Notes: a model not told the origin generated them from the sequence alone. A stretch of 47,737 nucleotides of DNA from Microsyncoccus archaeolyticus (GCA_036987155.1 BTXY01000005.1:1-47737); one strand, 5' to 3'; shown: positions 1-8,238, counted from the stretch's first letter. Program-made: numbers and translations.

Positions 1-1
1 A

Positions 2-30
2 TTGACCAGAAACATTTTTTCATATAGAAT
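2..30 (+). promoter_or_regulatory. Promoter of tRNA-Ser(GCT)
   Basis: TTGACC at 2-7 and TAGAAT at 25-30 are separated by exactly 17 nt. The predicted start near 37 lies a few bases before the tRNA 5' end at 43. This fits a housekeeping sigma70-type promoter; the start site itself is inferred. Confidence 0.7.
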
Positions 31-42
31 AATTTCACTTAT

Positions 43-132
43 GGAGAGGTGCCAGAGCGGTCGAATGGGGCACCCTGCTAAGGTGTTAGCTGTGAAAACG
101 GCTCGAGGGTTCGAATCCCTCCCTCTCCGCCA
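43..132 (+). tRNA. tRNA-Ser(GCT), CCA encoded
   Basis: The acceptor arm GGAGAGG/CCTCTCC, the long variable arm of a class II tRNA and the T-loop GGTTCGAATCC are all present. The anticodon loop CTGCTAA gives GCT, which reads AGC/AGU. The discriminator is G129 and a genomic CCA follows at 130-132. A motif resembling the antisense tails at 2.1 and 2.9 kb begins two bases later. Confidence 0.95.
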
Positions 133-171
133 GATGTCCAATTTCGAACCGTTGGATTTTAAGTTAATTTT

Positions 172-843
172 ATGAAATTTGAATTAGAAGAATTTCATCG
201 CAATACACCAGAAAAGGAGTTCATCTCCGACGTTAAACGTGTGGCGAAAAAAATAAAAAAAGATTCAGTCACAATGGATGAGTATAGAGAATATGGCAAG
301 TATGCCGTATCAACCTTAACTCGTAGATTGGGTAGCTGGTTTCAAATTTTAGAAAAAGCAGATATGAGCGCTAATCGCACCCCGATGAATCTATCAGAAG
401 AAGAACTTTTTAAAAATCTTGAGGAGGTATGGGTTAAATTAGGTAAACAGCCAAAATATACAGAAATGCAGAAACCTCTTTCTAAATATTCTGCACCGAC
501 CTATGCTAACAGATTCGGCACGTGGAGAAAGGCTTTAGAAAAATTTGTTGCTTTCATTAACAATGAAGAAAATATTTCATCGGAAGAAGCAATAAAGGAT
601 ATTAAAGCCGAACCAATTACAAAACATAAAACTACAAGAAATATTAATTGGCGGTTACGTTTTATTGTGATGAGACGGGACAATTTTAAATGCAAAAAGT
701 GTGGTAGATCTCCTGCAACAAATCCAAAGATAATTCTTCATGTTGACCACAAAAAGGCTTGGGCGAACGGTGGTGAAACAATTCTTGAAAATTTAGAAAC
801 CCTTTGTTCAAAATGTAATATTGGTAAAAGTAACTTAGAATAA
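172..843 (+). CDS. HNH endonuclease with homing-endonuclease-associated repeats
   Basis: This 223-aa protein probably cleaves DNA with a C-terminal HNH domain (about residues 165-223). Two Cys pairs (CKKC and CSKC) frame the central HVDHKKAW motif and the later N of ENLETLC, the usual zinc-stabilised beta-beta-alpha metal layout. The N-terminal part has two repeats of about 45 residues, each ending in a pattern like RLGSW..LEKA and RFGTW..ALEKF. These resemble the HNH_repeat (homing endonuclease associated) family that binds DNA. It sits 39 nt after tRNA-Ser in the same direction. No intron or intein is visible, so it may be a free-standing homing or defence nuclease. The nuclease fold is fairly sure; the biological role is inferred. 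Confidence 0.85.
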   Translation: MKFELEEFHRNTPEKEFISDVKRVAKKIKKDSVTMDEYREYGKYAVSTLTRRLGSWFQILEKADMSANRTPMNLSEEELFKNLEEVWVKLGKQPKYTEMQKPLSKYSAPTYANRFGTWRKALEKFVAFINNEENISSEEAIKDIKAEPITKHKTTRNINWRLRFIVMRRDNFKCKKCGRSPATNPKIILHVDHKKAWANGGETILENLETLCSKCNIGKSNLE

Positions 844-858
844 TATATTTTGTAATAA

Positions 859-887
859 TTGACGATTATAAAATTATCGCTTATACT
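859..887 (+). promoter_or_regulatory. Promoter, predicted leaderless start for the 72-aa gene
   Basis: TTGACG (859-864), a 17-nt spacer and TATACT (882-887) are followed by only six bases (AAAAAT) before the ATG at 894. Transcription would begin at or within a base or two of the start codon. Confidence 0.65.
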
Positions 888-893
888 AAAAAT

Positions 894-1112
894 ATGAAGG
901 ACAATAATCAATTATTAAAAGAGGTTAAAAAAGAAAAAGAAAGCAATCCAAAAATTGCCAAGGTTTTTGATATTTTTAAACGAAGTCAAGAAATTTACGA
1001 AGAATCAATGAGTGCTACACAAGTTTATCAAAAGCCAGTTAATAGGGGGACTTATTCAAGTTCGATCTCTGAAAAAGATTATTATGCCAATATTTCAACA
1101 ACTACTCAATGA
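894..1112 (+). CDS. Small hypothetical protein (72 aa)
   Basis: I do not recognise this protein. It is charged and Lys/Glu-rich, starts MKDNNQLLKEVKKEKE and has no Cys, signal peptide or membrane segment. It has its own promoter, with the ATG 6 nt after the -10 box, and its last 29 nt overlap the start of the downstream protease gene. The overlap suggests translational coupling and perhaps a partner, adaptor or inhibitor of that protease; this is inference from context only. Confidence 0.6.
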   Translation: MKDNNQLLKEVKKEKESNPKIAKVFDIFKRSQEIYEESMSATQVYQKPVNRGTYSSSISEKDYYANISTTTQ

Positions 1113-2043
1113 ATTGAATAAATGCAATCCCGAACAGCAAGTTCAATTCATCAATCAATTCAGAAAGCAAACCATAGAAGAGATAACAGGGATCACTAAT
1201 CGTGATCTTATTGTTTATGTTGCCGATTTCAAAAAGAGCCTGCCTCCCCAATTTGGCATTACTAATTCGATAACTTGGGAGGATAAAACCTGTTTTGTAG
1301 ATTTAGTTAGTGGTTTTGACAAAAGAGAAGTTGACATCTTTATCCATAGTCCAGGCGGGTCTGCGGAGGCGACAGAATTTTTGGTTTCTCTTTTAAGAGA
1401 GAATTTTGACAATATCAGATTCATTGTCCCAAATATGGCTAAAAGTGCAGCAACAATGATGGTGTTATCTGGTGATGAAATTTTAATGGATGATAAATCT
1501 GAACTCGGACCAATTGATCCGCAGATTCAAATAAATGGCAACTTTGTCCCCGCTCAGACAGTAATTGATGGATTTGAAGAAGCAAAAGAAATTATAAAGA
1601 ATGGCGGGCCGGAAATATTACCAGCATATATGCCATTACTAAATAAATACGACTTGCATATTTTACAAATATGCAATAATGCCAGAGAATTATCTGAGAG
1701 ATTAGTCACAAGATGGCTAAAGGAATTTATGTTCGCTGGAGACAATGATGCTGAAAATAAAGCCAAAAAAATAGCCAAAAAATTATCTGAACATAAAGAA
1801 TTTTTATCTCATGGTCGGCCTGTAAAAATAAAGGATATTCAAGAATTAGGTGTTAAAGTCAAAGACTTACGCCAAGATCCAAAATTGAGAGATAAAATAT
1901 GGAGCTTGTATTGTGTTATTGAGCTTTTACTTGATCGTTCACCAATCATTAAACTTTACGAAAATAATAAAGGAGTGTTTTTAGTAAAACAGATTCCGAT
2001 TCAAGGAAAGCCACAACAACCCCAAAAACCTAAAACTCAGTAA
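1084..2043 (+). CDS. SDH/ClpP-fold serine protease (serine dehydrogenase proteinase family)
   Basis: This protein of about 319 aa is a crotonase/ClpP-fold protease of the SDH proteinase (SppA-like, PF01972) type. The oxyanion-loop motif is HSPGGSAEA. The likely nucleophile Ser lies in NMAKSAATMM, and SELGPIDPQI follows, as in ClpP/SppA-type enzymes. There is no N-terminal signal or membrane helix if the ATG at 1084 is used (MPIFQQLLNEL); an earlier in-frame ATG at 1012 lies inside the upstream gene and is less likely. The C-terminus is Gln/Pro-rich. It overlaps the 72-aa gene upstream and ends 3'-to-3' on an antisense gene tail. Substrate unknown. Confidence 0.8.
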   Translation: MPIFQQLLNELNKCNPEQQVQFINQFRKQTIEEITGITNRDLIVYVADFKKSLPPQFGITNSITWEDKTCFVDLVSGFDKREVDIFIHSPGGSAEATEFLVSLLRENFDNIRFIVPNMAKSAATMMVLSGDEILMDDKSELGPIDPQIQINGNFVPAQTVIDGFEEAKEIIKNGGPEILPAYMPLLNKYDLHILQICNNARELSERLVTRWLKEFMFAGDNDAENKAKKIAKKLSEHKEFLSHGRPVKIKDIQELGVKVKDLRQDPKLRDKIWSLYCVIELLLDRSPIIKLYENNKGVFLVKQIPIQGKPQQPQKPKTQ

Positions 2044-2168
2044 ATTTTTAATGCAAATTCCGGCACTTCAAACCATTCGGGATTAACTTTGTAAATTTTC
2101 CTTAATTTCCGAACAAATGGGTCAATTTGTCTCAAATTCGGTTCGAATTTGCGGACATCCACACCGCC
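2037..2168 (-). pseudogene. Antisense gene tail 1 (C-terminal remnant, about 43 aa)
   Basis: Read on the minus strand this encodes a plausible protein end: a VDVRKFEPNL segment, then VRKLRKIYKVNPEWFEVPEF and ALKIY followed by a stop. No proper start is present, and the upstream extension looks like random sequence. A homologous tail occurs at 2823-2927. The stop at 2037-2039 touches the stop of the protease gene in convergent orientation. The parent family is not recognised. I read it as a retained 3' gene fragment. Confidence 0.5.
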
Positions 2169-2222
2169 AGAATTACGCGTTGGAACCGCATAGGGTGGAT
2201 TTCCAATGTTGGAATAAGAAAC

Positions 2223-2819
2223 ATGAATAAAAAAGAACAAACAATAGAAAGTTATAATAAAAGTGCCCAGGCTCTTGCCAAAAAATTTGATGATTTGGGC
2301 GCAAGAATACAAGACATCAAAAAAACTTTTGCGTTGATGCAAAAAGATGAACCTTTTGTTTTAGAAATAGGTTGTGGAAACGGCAGGGATGCGGTAGAAA
2401 TCTTTAAATATACTGATAATTATTTAGGAATTGATATTTCTAAAAATCTTATAGAGCTCGCACAACAAAAAATACCCAAAGGTGATTTCAAGATAGCAGA
2501 TATAGAAAATTATGATTTTCCTAAAAATATAGATGTTATTTTTGCGTTTGCTTCTCTAATACATGTTCCTAAAGATAGCTTAAAAGAAATACTGGGTAAA
2601 GCATATTCATCTTTAAACGATGGCGGAATTATTCGCTTGTCAATGAAATACAGCAACCGTTATTCTGAGATAACTAAAAACGATGAATTTGGAACGAGAA
2701 CTTATTATTTATATTCAAAAGAAGATATAGACGAATTATCAGCTAGTTTTCAGATTATTAAAAGTGATATAAACGACCTAAGAGGACAAAAATGGTTAGA
2801 GATTATTCTCAAGAAATGA
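2223..2819 (+). CDS. Class I SAM-dependent methyltransferase
   Basis: This 198-aa Rossmann-fold methyltransferase probably modifies a small molecule or is of unknown specificity. Motif I is VLEIGCGNGRDAVEIF, followed by an acidic residue at the end of strand 2 (YLGIDISKNLIELA), KIADIENYDF (motif II region) and IFAFASLIHVPKDSL (motif III region). The start at 2223 (MNKKEQTIESYNKSA) is chosen because the family alignment begins there and the in-frame extension upstream is antisense to the gene tail. It lies between two homologous antisense tails, like a one-gene cassette. Confidence 0.85.
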   Translation: MNKKEQTIESYNKSAQALAKKFDDLGARIQDIKKTFALMQKDEPFVLEIGCGNGRDAVEIFKYTDNYLGIDISKNLIELAQQKIPKGDFKIADIENYDFPKNIDVIFAFASLIHVPKDSLKEILGKAYSSLNDGGIIRLSMKYSNRYSEITKNDEFGTRTYYLYSKEDIDELSASFQIIKSDINDLRGQKWLEIILKK

Positions 2820-2822
2820 TTA

Positions 2823-2927
2823 TCAATATATTTTTAGAGTAAAATTAGGAATTTCAAAATGTTGTGGATTTAATTCAAATAATTTCCGTAATTTCTTAAT
2901 TATCAGTTCTAACTTGCGGAAATCCAT
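2823..2927 (-). pseudogene. Antisense gene tail 2 (34 codons, homologous to tail 1)
   Basis: The minus strand reads MDFRKLELIIK, then KLRKLFELNPQHFEIPNF and TLKIY plus a stop. This aligns closely with tail 1 (RK.E, KLRK, NP..FE.P.F, LKIY, stop), with a 7-residue gap. The stop lies 4 nt beyond the end of the methyltransferase gene, again convergent. It could be a real micro-ORF starting at 2927, but homology to the end of a longer reading frame favours a remnant. Confidence 0.5.
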
Positions 2928-2939
2928 ACTGCATCAAAA

Positions 2940-3605
2940 ATGGAAGATAAAATAAAAAAAATAAAAGAAATTGTTGAAAAAGAACTATCTTGCTCTGCTC
3001 ATGATTTAGAGCACTCAAAAAGAGTTTACAACAATTGTTTGAAATTATCTGAAAACGAACCAGTTAATTTAACTGTTCTAAAGGCTGCTGCCCTACTTCA
3101 CGATATTGCCAGAGTTGAAGAAGACAGAGATCAAACAGGAAACACTGATCATGCTTTGCTTGGAGCAAAAAAAGCAGAAGAAATATTAAAAGATTTAGAT
3201 TTTCCAATAGAAGAAATAGAAGAAATAAAACATTGCATTGTTTCCCATAGGTTCAGAAACGATCAAGAACCAGAAACAAAAGAAGCGCAAATTCTTTTCG
3301 ATGCAGATAAAATCGACTCTGTTGGAGCAATAGGAATTGCCAGGTCCTTTGTTTGGGTAGGAAAAAACAATGCAAAAATGTACACTGATATTGATATAAA
3401 AAAATATGTTAATGAAAATCTTGGAGGAAATCCAAATAACAGAATAAGGAACAAAACAAAACATTCTCCTCAAATAGAATTTGAAACTAAATTTAAAAAT
3501 CTAGCAAGCAAGCTTTATACTGAAAAAGGAAGAAAATTATGCCAGGAAAGAATTGACTTTTACAAAAAATTTCTAGATGAATTGGGGAAAGAAATACTTG
3601 AATAA
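2940..3605 (+). CDS. HD-domain phosphohydrolase
   Basis: This 221-aa protein has the metal-binding HD set: His in CSAHDLEHSKRV, the HD pair in AALLHDIARVEE, a further His in HCIVSHRF and Asp in ILFDADKIDSVG. This layout matches the small soluble HD hydrolases (YpgQ-like), which act on nucleotides or other phosphoesters; the substrate cannot be told. The start ATG at 2940 lies just beyond tail 2. There is no obvious Shine-Dalgarno. Its end is followed within a few bases by the promoter of the next gene. Confidence 0.85.
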   Translation: MEDKIKKIKEIVEKELSCSAHDLEHSKRVYNNCLKLSENEPVNLTVLKAAALLHDIARVEEDRDQTGNTDHALLGAKKAEEILKDLDFPIEEIEEIKHCIVSHRFRNDQEPETKEAQILFDADKIDSVGAIGIARSFVWVGKNNAKMYTDIDIKKYVNENLGGNPNNRIRNKTKHSPQIEFETKFKNLASKLYTEKGRKLCQERIDFYKKFLDELGKEILE

Positions 3606-3626
3606 TTTGCTTTTTTATTGTATAAT
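3598..3626 (+). promoter_or_regulatory. Promoter of the glycosyltransferase gene
   Basis: TTGAAT (3598-3603), 17 nt, then a perfect TATAAT (3621-3626). The leader of roughly 45 nt before the ATG at 3678 contains AGGG-TTTAC-CCCT followed by a run of seven T at 3662-3668, a short hairpin that could attenuate. Confidence 0.7.
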
Positions 3627-3677
3627 TTAAATATTAATAAAAATAAAAGGGTTTACCCCTATTTTTTTAATAAAACA

Positions 3678-4817
3678 ATGAAAATAGCTTTTATACACAG
3701 TGATCGAAAAATAGCAACCGGCGCTCACTATATCAATGACTTAATAAGCGACAAGTTTAAAAAGCTTGGTATTTTGGTTAAAAACTTTTATCCTAAAACA
3801 ATTTTAGCTGACTCCCCTGTTCATTTAAAAGGATTGGCCAATATATTGTTTTTTTATTCTCTTTTAGAAAAGAAAAAAGAAATTTTAAAATATGATTTAA
3901 TCCAAGGAACAACATATACTCCTTTACCATTTTTAGCTTTAAACGGAATACCAGTGGTAAGTCATTTTGGATCAACAACAAAAGGATTTCTTGATTCAAC
4001 CCCCTTAGCAAAAGATATTGAAAAAGAAACAAAAAAAATATGGTATGGATTAAAAGAAAAAAAAATCATAGAATTAAATGTTAAAACAAGACGCCCGATG
4101 CGAGATATAGCGGAAATAGAAAAATACGTTGCTCTGCGTGCTAAAAAGATAATCGCTGTTTCTCAAAACGTTAAAAAAGAATTAATGGCTGCAAGCGTAC
4201 CTGAAGAAAAAATAGAAGTTATTCACAATGCAATAGAAGATTATTGGTTTGAAGAAAATAACACACCAATTATTGAAGAGCCTAAAATTGTTTTTTTGGG
4301 AAGGATTGGAAGCGATTCTTTTACTTTAAAATTAAAGGGTGTAGACAGACTTATTCAGTTATACAAAGCCTTTCCTAAAATTAAAAAAACAACAATCTGC
4401 ATGACAACAAATAAAAAACTGAAAGAATTTCTTAAATCTAATTTCGGAGAACACGACTTGTTTATTAATTTTAAAAAAGATTTAATTCCTAATATTCTTA
4501 AAAATTTAAAAGGGAGTATTCTTTTTCTTCCATCAAGGTACGAAGGTTTTTCTTTAAGCTTGGTTGAAGGAATGTCTCAAGGCCTTATACCAGTAACTTA
4601 TCCAATTGGAGTTGCTCCAGAGATAATAAGAGATGGTGAAAATGGATATCTTGTTAATAGTCAAAAAGAAGCCATAACAAGAATAGAAGCTATTGTTTCT
4701 AATAAAAAACTGAGAGAGTACATGTCCAAACAAGCTCAAGAAACTTCTTATGATTTTAAAAGTGAAAAAATGGTTGAACAATTAGCCACTTTTTACAAGA
4801 AAACAATCCTTGAATAA
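3678..4817 (+). CDS. Glycosyltransferase, GT4-like (GT-B fold)
   Basis: This 379-aa protein probably transfers a sugar from an activated donor in the cytoplasm to an envelope glycan. The N-terminal half begins MKIAFIHSDRKIATGAHYI. The C-terminal half has the GT-B donor site: VFLGRIG, then PSRYEGFSLSLVEGMSQGLIPV with the EX7E pattern, and APEIIRDGENGYLV. The start at 3678 is preferred over an earlier in-frame ATG because the fold begins there and the promoter lies before 3630. Acceptor and linkage are unknown. Confidence 0.85.
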   Translation: MKIAFIHSDRKIATGAHYINDLISDKFKKLGILVKNFYPKTILADSPVHLKGLANILFFYSLLEKKKEILKYDLIQGTTYTPLPFLALNGIPVVSHFGSTTKGFLDSTPLAKDIEKETKKIWYGLKEKKIIELNVKTRRPMRDIAEIEKYVALRAKKIIAVSQNVKKELMAASVPEEKIEVIHNAIEDYWFEENNTPIIEEPKIVFLGRIGSDSFTLKLKGVDRLIQLYKAFPKIKKTTICMTTNKKLKEFLKSNFGEHDLFINFKKDLIPNILKNLKGSILFLPSRYEGFSLSLVEGMSQGLIPVTYPIGVAPEIIRDGENGYLVNSQKEAITRIEAIVSNKKLREYMSKQAQETSYDFKSEKMVEQLATFYKKTILE

Positions 4818-4838
4818 TTTTATTAATTAGCATATAAT
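4810..4838 (+). promoter_or_regulatory. Promoter of tRNA-Ser(TGA)
   Basis: TTGAAT (4810-4815), 17 nt, TATAAT (4833-4838): the same boxes and spacing as the promoter at 3598. The tRNA begins 10 nt after the -10 box. Confidence 0.75.
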
Positions 4839-4848
4839 ATCGCTATTC

Positions 4849-4936
<88 letters not shown>

Positions 4937-4981
4937 CAAAAACCTTTGCTTATTTTATATTAATTTGATATATTTAAATTA

Positions 4982-6652
4982 ATGGATAAGCATATAAAAG
5001 CCACTATATTGGCAATATTTTTGTTCCTTATTTCTTCTCCTGTTTTAGCTGAAGAAATACAAAATTACGAAACAAAAATCACAATAAATACTGATGCTAC
5101 AATTAGCGTTCAGGAAAAAATAATCTATGATTTCGGAAACATACAAAAACATGGGATATTTAGAGATATCCCTTTTAAATACAACGCAAGAGGAGGAATA
5201 TATACTGTTAAAATAAGCTCTGTTTCTATTTTTGATGAAAACAATAACAAATACATTTTTTCAACAGAAACTCAAGGTAACAATTTTAGAATAAAAATTG
5301 GAGACCCAAATACTTATGTTACAGGACAGAAAACATACATTATCAATTACAATGTTCAAAAAGCAATAAACTATTTTGACGATCAAGACGAATTGTACTG
5401 GAATGCAATAGGAGGAAATTGGGGTGTTGATATAAACAAGTCTTTTGTTGAGATTATTTTTCCTGAAAACAACAACACAAATTATGCATGCTATGTTGGA
5501 GAACTAAACAGTAAAATAAGTTGCCCCATAGAAAAACAAGGAAACAAATTAACAATTAATCATAATCAAAAATTATCTTCAGGAGAATATCTGACAATAG
5601 TTGTTGGCTTGCCCAAAGGAACAATCTACGAACCAACAGCACTAGAGAATACGATAAATAAAATAATGGATAATATAATTATTCTTTTCCCTATTCTTGT
5701 TTTCTTTTTTCTTTTAAGGAAATGGCTTAAACAAGGAAGAGACCCAAAAGGAAAAGGGATAATTATTGCTCAATATGAACCATTAAAAGACCTCTCCCCT
5801 CTTGAATCTGCTACACTAATCAACGAAAGCTTTGAAATACAACATGTTCCTGCGGAAATAATAAACTTAGCAATAAAAGGATATTTAAAGATTAAAAAAA
5901 TAGAAAAAAGTTCTTTTTTTGGAAAAACAGATTATACTTTAATAAAAATAAAAGAAACTGATGATAATATTAATGAAAATCAAAAAGAATTATTAAATAA
6001 TATTTTTGGAAAAGAAAAAGAAATAATTTTATCAAAAATAAACGCTGAAGACATTAAAATAAAAGAACTGGAAGACGATATATATAAAAGCGTTACTGAA
6101 AAAAAATATTTTGCTGGTAATCCTAAAAACATAAGAATTCCATACATCATTATTGGTGCTTTAATAATATTCTTTTCTTTTTTCTTTTTAAGCATTGGGC
6201 CTATTTGGTTTTTAAGTGTTTTAGCCTCTGGTCCGATAATTATTGTTTTCGGTTTAATTATGCCTAAAAAAACTCTTGCAGGAGTAGAAGCCAAAGAATA
6301 TTTGCTAGGGCTAAAAGAATACATTTCTGTTTCTGAAATAAGAAGAATCCAGTTTCATAATGCTCCAGCAAAGACTCCTGAACATTTTGAAGAGTTACTT
6401 CCCTACGCAATGATTTTTAAATTAGAAAAAGAATGGGCAGAACAATTTAAATCAATCACCTATTCTCCAACATGGTACGATGACCAAAAAATAGGAGCAT
6501 TTAACTCTGTTTTGTTTGTAGATAATTTAAAAAGCTTTTCTGGTGCAAGTATTGCTTCTGTTGCGCCAATATCATCTGCCTCTTCTCATGGAAGTGGCTT
6601 TAGTGGAGGTGCGGGAGGCGGATTTGGAGGCGGAGGAGGCGGAAGTTGGTAA
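4982..6652 (+). CDS. DUF2207-family membrane protein with Gly-rich tail
   Basis: This 556-aa envelope protein has an N-terminal signal peptide (MDKHIKATILAIFLFLISSPVLAEE) and an extracytoplasmic beta-rich domain with DUF2207 features (ISVQEKIIYDF, KHGIFRDIPF, YWNAIGGNWG). A membrane helix lies near residues 229-245. Two more hydrophobic segments lie around 387-430, and a cytoplasmic region runs between. The protein ends GGAGGGFGGGGGGSW, a tail typical of this family. Function is unknown in the literature I know. It begins 45 nt after tRNA-Ser(TGA). Its last 81 nt overlap the iscU reading frame on the other strand. Confidence 0.85.
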   Translation: MDKHIKATILAIFLFLISSPVLAEEIQNYETKITINTDATISVQEKIIYDFGNIQKHGIFRDIPFKYNARGGIYTVKISSVSIFDENNNKYIFSTETQGNNFRIKIGDPNTYVTGQKTYIINYNVQKAINYFDDQDELYWNAIGGNWGVDINKSFVEIIFPENNNTNYACYVGELNSKISCPIEKQGNKLTINHNQKLSSGEYLTIVVGLPKGTIYEPTALENTINKIMDNIIILFPILVFFFLLRKWLKQGRDPKGKGIIIAQYEPLKDLSPLESATLINESFEIQHVPAEIINLAIKGYLKIKKIEKSSFFGKTDYTLIKIKETDDNINENQKELLNNIFGKEKEIILSKINAEDIKIKELEDDIYKSVTEKKYFAGNPKNIRIPYIIIGALIIFFSFFFLSIGPIWFLSVLASGPIIIVFGLIMPKKTLAGVEAKEYLLGLKEYISVSEIRRIQFHNAPAKTPEHFEELLPYAMIFKLEKEWAEQFKSITYSPTWYDDQKIGAFNSVLFVDNLKSFSGASIASVAPISSASSHGSGFSGGAGGGFGGGGGGSW

Positions 6653-7021
6653 TTTTGAATAATAATTCTCAATTGCTTTTTTTAAAGCTTGATTAGCTAA
6701 AACAGAACAATGAATCTTTTCTTTAGGAAGACCTTCTAACTCCTTAACAATATCATCTTTTTTAATCTTTAGAGCCTGCTTTAAGGTTTTTCCTTTAGCC
6801 ATCTCTGTTGTAATTGAAGAAGAAGCAACAGCTGCAACACAACCCAATGTTTCAAAACCAATATCTTTAATAATCCCCTCTTTGGAAACCTTGATATATA
6901 CTTTCATTAAGTCCCCACAAACAGGATTACCAACCATGCCAACTCCGTCGGGATTTTTTATCTTTCCTTTATTTTTTGGTTTCAAAAAATATTTTAATAC
7001 TTTTTTATTATAACTGTTCAT
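6572..7021 (-). CDS. iscU: Iron-sulfur cluster assembly scaffold IscU/NifU-like
   Basis: This 149-aa scaffold accepts sulfur from the cysteine desulfurase encoded just upstream and builds Fe-S clusters. The three ligand cysteines are in contexts GNPVCGD, ETLGCVAAVASSS and KIHCSVLA. The fold ends near residue 125. The remaining tail (about 25 residues, Ser/Arg-rich, ending SMRRGR) is simply antisense to the Gly-rich end of the DUF2207 gene, so it is probably a non-functional run-on. It overlaps the desulfurase gene by 14 nt. Confidence 0.9.
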   Translation of the reverse strand: MNSYNKKVLKYFLKPKNKGKIKNPDGVGMVGNPVCGDLMKVYIKVSKEGIIKDIGFETLGCVAAVASSSITTEMAKGKTLKQALKIKKDDIVKELEGLPKEKIHCSVLANQALKKAIENYYSKLPTSASSASKSASRTSTKATSMRRGR

Positions 7022-8156
7022 ATTCTTCTAAAACACTGCCTGATATTTTTCTTAATTTGTTAATTGATCTTTTAATTTTTTCAATTGCAATATCTAATTC
7101 TTTTTTAGTAGTTTCCTTACTTAAAGTAATTCTCAAAGAACCATGTGATTCTTCTTGGCTTAGCCCTATTGCTATTAAAACATGGGATGGCTCTAATGAT
7201 CCAGACGAACATGCTGAACCAGTTGAACAAGCAATTCCTTCTTTGTCTAACAGAAAGAGCAAGCTCTCCCCCTCAATGTTTTTAAAAGTAAAATTAGCAT
7301 TATTGGGAGAACGGTGTTTTAATGAACCATTTAGCTTTGATCCTTGAATTTCTTTTAATATTCTTGAGATTAAATAATTTCTTAAATCTAGAATGTCTTT
7401 ATTGTCTTTTTTAATTATCTCTATTGCTTTTCCTAAACCAACAATACCAGAAACATTGTGTGTTCCTGCTCTCAAGTCCAATTCTTGTGACCCTCCTTGC
7501 TGAATACTATAAATCTTTGAATCTTTTTTAATATAAAGCAACCCAACCCCCTTTGGTCCATAGATTTTATGCCCAGACATTGATAATAAATCTACACCAA
7601 GCTTTTTAACGTCGCAGTCAAAATAATTAATTGCTTGAGTGGCATCTGTATGGAACAATGCCTTTCCTTTTATTTTTGATATTTCTTTAATCGGCTGAAC
7701 AGTTCCTATTTCATTATTAACATACATTATTGATATTAATATTGTATTTTTCTTTATTGCTTTTTCTATATCTTTAGAAGAAACAATCCCATTTTTGTCT
7801 GGTTTAATATATGTTACTTCTGCAGAAACTTCTCTACAAGCTTCAAGAATACAATGATGCTCAATTGAAGAAGTAATAATATGAGGATTTTTTTCTTTTG
7901 ATGCTTTGACAACTCCTTTAATAACCCAGTTATTTGACTCTGTAGCACCTGACGTAAAATATATTTCTTCTTTTTCACAATTAAAAAATCTTGCTATTTT
8001 CCCTCTAGCCTCTTCTACTCCTTTTAAAGCTTCTCTGCCAAAAGAATGCAAAGACATTGGATTACCATATTTATTAGAAAAATATGGCATCATTGCCTTT
8101 AAAACTCTTTTATCAACCTTTGTTGTGGCTGCATTGTCTAAATATATTCTTTTCAT
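7008..8156 (-). CDS. iscS: Cysteine desulfurase (IscS/NifS)
   Basis: This 382-aa PLP enzyme converts cysteine to alanine and a persulfide for Fe-S clusters and tRNA thiolation. Visible features are YLDNAATTKVD at the N-terminus, GATESNN, SSIEHHCILE, HTDATQA and the PLP lysine in SMSGHKIYGPKG. The active-site cysteine loop is ACSTGSACSSGSLEPSHVL, the long mobile loop of the IscS type. It is followed directly by iscU, giving a minimal ISC pair with no iscR, hscA or fdx visible. Its promoter lies back to back with that of the gene at 8239. Confidence 0.95.
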   Translation of the reverse strand: MKRIYLDNAATTKVDKRVLKAMMPYFSNKYGNPMSLHSFGREALKGVEEARGKIARFFNCEKEEIYFTSGATESNNWVIKGVVKASKEKNPHIITSSIEHHCILEACREVSAEVTYIKPDKNGIVSSKDIEKAIKKNTILISIMYVNNEIGTVQPIKEISKIKGKALFHTDATQAINYFDCDVKKLGVDLLSMSGHKIYGPKGVGLLYIKKDSKIYSIQQGGSQELDLRAGTHNVSGIVGLGKAIEIIKKDNKDILDLRNYLISRILKEIQGSKLNGSLKHRSPNNANFTFKNIEGESLLFLLDKEGIACSTGSACSSGSLEPSHVLIAIGLSQEESHGSLRITLSKETTKKELDIAIEKIKRSINKLRKISGSVLEEYEQL

Positions 8157-8163
8157 ATTTCAA

Positions 8164-8192
8164 ACATTATCACTTAGAAAACACTGTGTCAA
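8164..8192 (-). promoter_or_regulatory. Promoter of iscS-iscU, predicted leaderless
   Basis: On the minus strand TTGACA (8192-8187), 17 nt, TAATGT (8169-8164), then 7 nt to the iscS ATG. The consensus -35 is strong and the -10 weaker; a shifted reading (GATAAT, 15 nt) is possible. Confidence 0.55.
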
Positions 8193-8201
8193 TTAAAATA
8201 T

Positions 8202-8230
8202 TTGTCTTTAATTTTATGATATGGTATATT
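8202..8230 (+). promoter_or_regulatory. Promoter of the gene at 8239, predicted leaderless
   Basis: TTGTCT (8202-8207), 17 nt, TATATT (8225-8230), then 8 nt (ATAAAAAT) to the ATG at 8239. It is divergent from the iscS promoter; the two -35 boxes are 9 nt apart. Confidence 0.6.
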
Positions 8231-8238
8231 ATAAAAAT

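Noticed and set aside
43..132. tRNA-Ser as attachment site of an integrated element covering the accessory block
   Set aside because: No integrase and no second copy of the tRNA 3' end were found downstream; the similar stretch near 4.9 kb is simply the other tRNA-Ser.
2127..2222. N-terminal extension of the methyltransferase
   Set aside because: The in-frame extension is antisense to the gene tail and unlike any methyltransferase N-terminus; the family starts at the ATG at 2223.
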